The translations under genes and the position numbers were made by a program. A model generated the notes under the pieces. That model did not search any database, was not told the origin of the DNA, and saw nothing but the letters and a program-made list of their open reading frames with translations. From Victivallales bacterium (lineage in GTDB: Bacteria; Verrucomicrobiota; Lentisphaeria; Oligosphaerales; Lenti-02), in assembly GCA_018648945.1 (NCBI GenBank), contig JABGQJ010000279.1, forward strand, positions 1 through 9,167: a DNA stretch of 9,167 bases, written 5' to 3'. Below, in pieces: positions 7,005-9,167 of the stretch (its first letter is position 1; every line of letters starts with the position of its first letter).

Positions 7005-7895
7005 ATGATTGACTTCGTCTACCGTGGTATTCTGCGCGATGCCGATGTCCGCTTCGTCTACGCGGTCTGTTCCGATCTGTGCAACGAAGTGGTGCGTCGG
7101 CACAACTGCGATCCCCTCGCCAGCCATGTGCTGTGCCGTGCCCTCGGCACCAGTGCGCTGACCATCCCGTTGCTGAATCCCGAGGAGCGCTATACCCTCC
7201 GCTGGAACTACGCGGGGGCCGTCAAGAGCGTGGTGGTCGAGGCTTGGGGCGATGGCCGTGTTCGCGGCTTCATCACCCCGCCGAATCTCTATGAATACGT
7301 GGAGACCGAGCAGCAGATCCATGGCGAGTCCGGCACCGTGACCGTGGTCAAGGGAACCGCAGAAGAGACTCTCAACACGGGCACCGGGCAAGCTGGGTTG
7401 CTGGATGTGGTGGACGACCTTGCCTTCTTCTTTTCCGCCAGCGACCAGGTGGAGACGGGCATGGCCGTCATGGTGGGCTTCCGCCCCGATCCCGATGCCC
7501 CGGTGTCCCTCTGCCAAGGCTTCATGATCCAGGCCCTTCCCGACTGCGACCTGGAGCTGTTCGAGCGACTTCGCCAGCGCCTCGCCAGCCCAGCGTGCCG
7601 CGAACTCCTCGCGGCCGCACCGAAGATCGACAATCATTTCGAGCGTCTGGTGCAGGTATTGGTCGAGGACGAACTGCCTGCCGTTTTCTCCCTGGAGGAG
7701 GGCGCCGAACCACGCTTTGCCTGCACCTGCTCGCACGAACGGATGCGCGATGTACTTGGGGCAATGGGGCGGGAGGAGTTGGCCCAAGCCGCGGCCCAGA
7801 ACGAGACGCTCAAGCTCACCTGCCACTTCTGTTCCTCCCATTACGAGATGACGCCGGCCGATCTCCAGCAGACGCTGGCCGATCTGGGCTCGTGA
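7005..7895 (+). CDS. hslO: Redox-regulated molecular chaperone Hsp33
   Basis: Cytoplasmic holdase chaperone that is activated by oxidation. In the family, four cysteines hold zinc in the reduced state and form disulfides under oxidative or unfolding stress, exposing the client-binding surface. The zinc motif is complete here: C240-T-C242 (followed by SHERM) and C273-HF-C276, with the same 31-residue spacing as E. coli Cys234 to Cys265. Other family marks are KSVVVEAWGDGRVRGF, VVKGTAEETLNTGTG, the DDLAFFFSASDQVETG segment (usual form YF..SEQ) and QGFMIQALPDCDLELF. Length is 296 aa, normal for the family. Extra cysteines at 22, 26, 35, 44, 170, 181 and 198 are outside the motif. The ATG at 7005 lies 31 nt after the permease stop with only a weak purine stretch upstream. 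The short gap suggests readthrough transcription from the importer genes, and the downstream HAD gene overlaps its stop. Confidence 0.95.
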   Translation: MIDFVYRGILRDADVRFVYAVCSDLCNEVVRRHNCDPLASHVLCRALGTSALTIPLLNPEERYTLRWNYAGAVKSVVVEAWGDGRVRGFITPPNLYEYVETEQQIHGESGTVTVVKGTAEETLNTGTGQAGLLDVVDDLAFFFSASDQVETGMAVMVGFRPDPDAPVSLCQGFMIQALPDCDLELFERLRQRLASPACRELLAAAPKIDNHFERLVQVLVEDELPAVFSLEEGAEPRFACTCSHERMRDVLGAMGREELAQAAAQNETLKLTCHFCSSHYEMTPADLQQTLADLGS

Positions 7896-8734
7896 CGCCA
7901 CGCTTCACAGCGCTCTTGGCCACCGACCTGGATGGCACGTTGCTGACTTCTCAGCGACGGGCCACTGAGCAGGACCTCAGGACTCTGCACCAGCTGGGGC
8001 AAGACCGCGTTTGCCGCGCCGTGGTCACCGGGCGAAGCCTCCATTCCACCCGCCGAGCCTTGCCTGCCGACTTCCCCATCGACTACCTCGTCTTCTCCTC
8101 CGGAGCTGGCATTGTGGATTGGCGGACCGGCGAACTGCTGGTCGCGCACCAGATTCCCGGCCCCGAGGTCGCTCGCGCCGTTGACGCAATGCTCGCCCAT
8201 CAAGTCAATTTCATGGTCCATGAGCCCGTCCCCGAGAACCACCGGTTCCGCTATCGCCAGACCTGCGTCGAGGATACCGATTTCATCCGTCGGCGCGACT
8301 ACGATCCCAGCCTGGCCGTTCCGTTGGCTACCGGCAGCCCCATCGGCCCCGCCAGCCAGTTGCTCGCCGTGATTCCCTTGGACCTCGAGCGCCTCGCGGC
8401 CCTGCGCGCATCCCTGACGGGGTTGCAGGTCATTCGCACCACCTCGCCCTTGGACAAACAGAGCATCTGGGTGGAGGTCTTCCCCCCCCACGTCTCGAAG
8501 GCCAGTGGTTGCGAGTGGCTCGCCATCCGTTTCGGCATTCCCCATCCCAAAACTTACTGCCTGGGCAACGACTACAACGACCTGCACATGCTGCAATGGG
8601 GTGCCCATGCCGCCGTCGTGGCCAACGCCCCGCCGGATCTCCGCCAGCAGTTCGCCGTCGTCTCCTCCCATGAGCACGACGCGCTCACCAGTGCGTGTGC
8701 CAGCTGGGCAAGCTGCGGCCTGCCCCAGAGCTGA
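7892..8734 (+). CDS. HAD superfamily hydrolase, Cof-type phosphatase
   Basis: Predicted cytoplasmic magnesium-dependent phosphatase of 280 aa, the usual size for the Cof (type IIB cap) group. All four HAD motifs are present: motif I D12-L-D14-GTLL (nucleophile and acid/base aspartates), motif II VVT46-GRS, motif III lysine K203 in VSKASG, and motif IV G225-N-D-Y-N-D230. The cap lies between motifs II and III. Cof-type enzymes usually act on sugar phosphates or related small molecules such as phosphorylated cofactors; nothing in the sequence fixes the substrate. The start is the GTG at 7892, whose GTGA overlaps the hslO stop by 4 nt; this places DLDGTLL at the expected distance from the N-terminus and suggests translational coupling. 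The frame is open further upstream, to 7595, but that stretch lies over hslO and shows no HAD-like sequence. Confidence 0.9.
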   Translation: MTPRFTALLATDLDGTLLTSQRRATEQDLRTLHQLGQDRVCRAVVTGRSLHSTRRALPADFPIDYLVFSSGAGIVDWRTGELLVAHQIPGPEVARAVDAMLAHQVNFMVHEPVPENHRFRYRQTCVEDTDFIRRRDYDPSLAVPLATGSPIGPASQLLAVIPLDLERLAALRASLTGLQVIRTTSPLDKQSIWVEVFPPHVSKASGCEWLAIRFGIPHPKTYCLGNDYNDLHMLQWGAHAAVVANAPPDLRQQFAVVSSHEHDALTSACASWASCGLPQS

Positions 8735-8898
8735 GCGCAGGTTCGGAACGGAGCAATCCCATGCCCCAGGACGGCGTCTTCCACTCACCCGAGGGGCTCA
8801 GCCTGCTGGACTACGGCCGCCAATCGCGGCGCAAGAGCCCTGCCTGCGCGCACGGATTCAGCACCGAGCACTCCACCAATCCGCGCATGGCGCTGGCG

Positions 8899-8926
8899 AG
8901 GGTAGAAGCGGCGTCCTCGCCGCTTT
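8899..8926 (+). repeat. Inverted 28-bp repeat, left copy, with terminator-like hairpin
   Basis: This matches the reverse complement of 9029-9056 at 27 of 28 positions. Inside it AAGCGGCG-TCCT-CGCCGCTT (8906-8925) forms a perfect 8-bp stem with a tetraloop and is followed by one more T. Lying 165-190 nt after the HAD stop, it could end the transcript, although the T run is only three bases. The structure is typical of REP-like intergenic elements. Confidence 0.7.
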
Positions 8927-9028
8927 CGTCGACTGGTGCTTGCGGCACGCGGAATCTGGATCTGTGATGGCCTATTGCATCGGGTGTCTCCAGGTACCCG
9001 GCGGTTTCCGTCTGCGCCACACGTCCCC

Positions 9029-9056
9029 AAAGCGGCGGGGACGCCGCTTCTACCCT
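9029..9056 (-). repeat. Inverted 28-bp repeat, right copy, with hairpin
   Basis: Reverse-complement partner of 8899-8926, differing at one loop base. Its own 8-bp stem AAGCGGCG/CGCCGCTT has the loop GGGA. The two copies are 102 nt apart and in opposite orientation, as in paired REP elements or the ends of a miniature transposable element. No target-site duplication is visible just outside the pair. Confidence 0.7.
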
Positions 9057-9105
9057 TGTCCCCCGTGCATTCGGCGCGCCTGGCCAAGGCGCAGCATCAG
9101 GAAAC

Positions 9106-9119
9106 CGCCAAGCTTGGCG
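9106..9119. repeat. 14-bp perfect palindrome
   Basis: CGCCAAGCTTGGCG is its own reverse complement. It overlaps the end of a 10-bp inverted pair (9000-9009 with 9100-9109). It could be a dimeric regulator site for a gene to the right or a structural piece of the repeat region; nothing further supports either. Confidence 0.4.
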
Positions 9120-9167
9120 TTCACGCCCCCGGATGGTGGACCCACGACTCGATCAGGCCAGACAAAC

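Larger units (their letters stand above)
8735..9167. other. Apparently non-coding region with palindromic repeats
   Basis: No credible gene is seen in these 433 bases. Open frames on both strands are short, GC-biased and resemble no family I know; several run straight through the hairpin repeats. The content is an inverted repeat pair at 8899-8926 and 9029-9056, a 14-bp perfect palindrome at 9106-9119, and a 10-bp inverted pair (GGCGGTTTCC at 9000-9009 and its complement at 9100-9109). The region may end the operon. A gene beginning beyond the right edge cannot be excluded. Confidence 0.6.

Noticed and set aside
5696..7006. Long minus-strand open frame (436 codons) opposite the MalG-type permease
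   Set aside because: It is a shadow of a gene with clear motifs; its G/E/H-rich composition without domains is typical of antisense frames in high-GC DNA.
7595..7891. N-terminal extension of the HAD protein from an earlier start
   Set aside because: The extra 99 codons overlap hslO and look like an out-of-frame reading; HAD motif I belongs close to the N-terminus, which the GTG at 7892 provides.
6939..7901. Minus-strand open frame of 320 codons opposite hslO
   Set aside because: The + strand encodes an unmistakable Hsp33 with its four zinc cysteines; the antisense frame has no recognisable features.
8695..8967. + strand open frame (90 codons) downstream of the HAD gene
   Set aside because: It overlaps the HAD end, runs through the hairpin repeat (reading VEAASSPL there) and has no family resemblance or ribosome-binding site.
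8899..9056. CRISPR array
   Set aside because: There are only two copies, in opposite orientation, with no regular spacers and no cas genes nearby.
8785..9087. Minus-strand open frame of 100 codons at the right end
   Set aside because: It spans both inverted repeats and is dominated by R, A and G; there is no supporting motif or start signal.

Overview
The window reads as a GC-rich bacterial chromosome segment (roughly 60% GC by eye) with all recognisable genes on the + strand. The combination of a solute-binding protein fused to its permease, no ATPase gene next to the importer, and GC-rich hairpin repeats between genes resembles what is met in Planctomycetota, Hydrogenedentota, Sumerlaeota, Lentisphaerota and related lineages. 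This placement is only an inference, because there is no rRNA or other phylogenetic marker in the window.

Layout: (1) 1-1380, the 3' part of a gene for a family 1 sugar-type solute-binding protein, cut by the left edge of the window. (2) 1381-1604, a short intergenic stretch with a weak hairpin. (3) About 1605-4796, a paralogous binding protein fused in one reading frame to a MalF-type ABC permease that carries about six extra transmembrane helices. (4) 4814-6973, a MalG-type permease with a huge extracytoplasmic insertion of about 445 residues that contains four ~75-residue repeats. (5) 7005-7895, the redox-regulated chaperone Hsp33 (hslO). (6) 7892-8734, a HAD/Cof-type phosphatase that starts inside the hslO stop codon. 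(7) 8735-9167, apparently non-coding, with a pair of inverted 28-bp repeats, each folding into an 8-bp hairpin.

How the genes fit together: genes 3 and 4 form the two membrane subunits of one carbohydrate-type ABC importer in which the receptor is covalently built in. The ATPase is not in the window, so a shared ATPase encoded elsewhere or outside the window must be assumed. The upstream binding protein (gene 1) is about three-quarters identical to the receptor half of gene 3 and looks like a duplicated copy without a permease. The tight spacing (17 nt, 31 nt, then a 4-nt overlap) suggests that genes 3-6 are cotranscribed, although hslO and the HAD phosphatase need not be functionally tied to transport.

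The most unusual content is the importer itself. Receptor fusion, six added helices in one permease and a repeat-bearing external domain in the other all enlarge the complex on or toward the outer face of the membrane.
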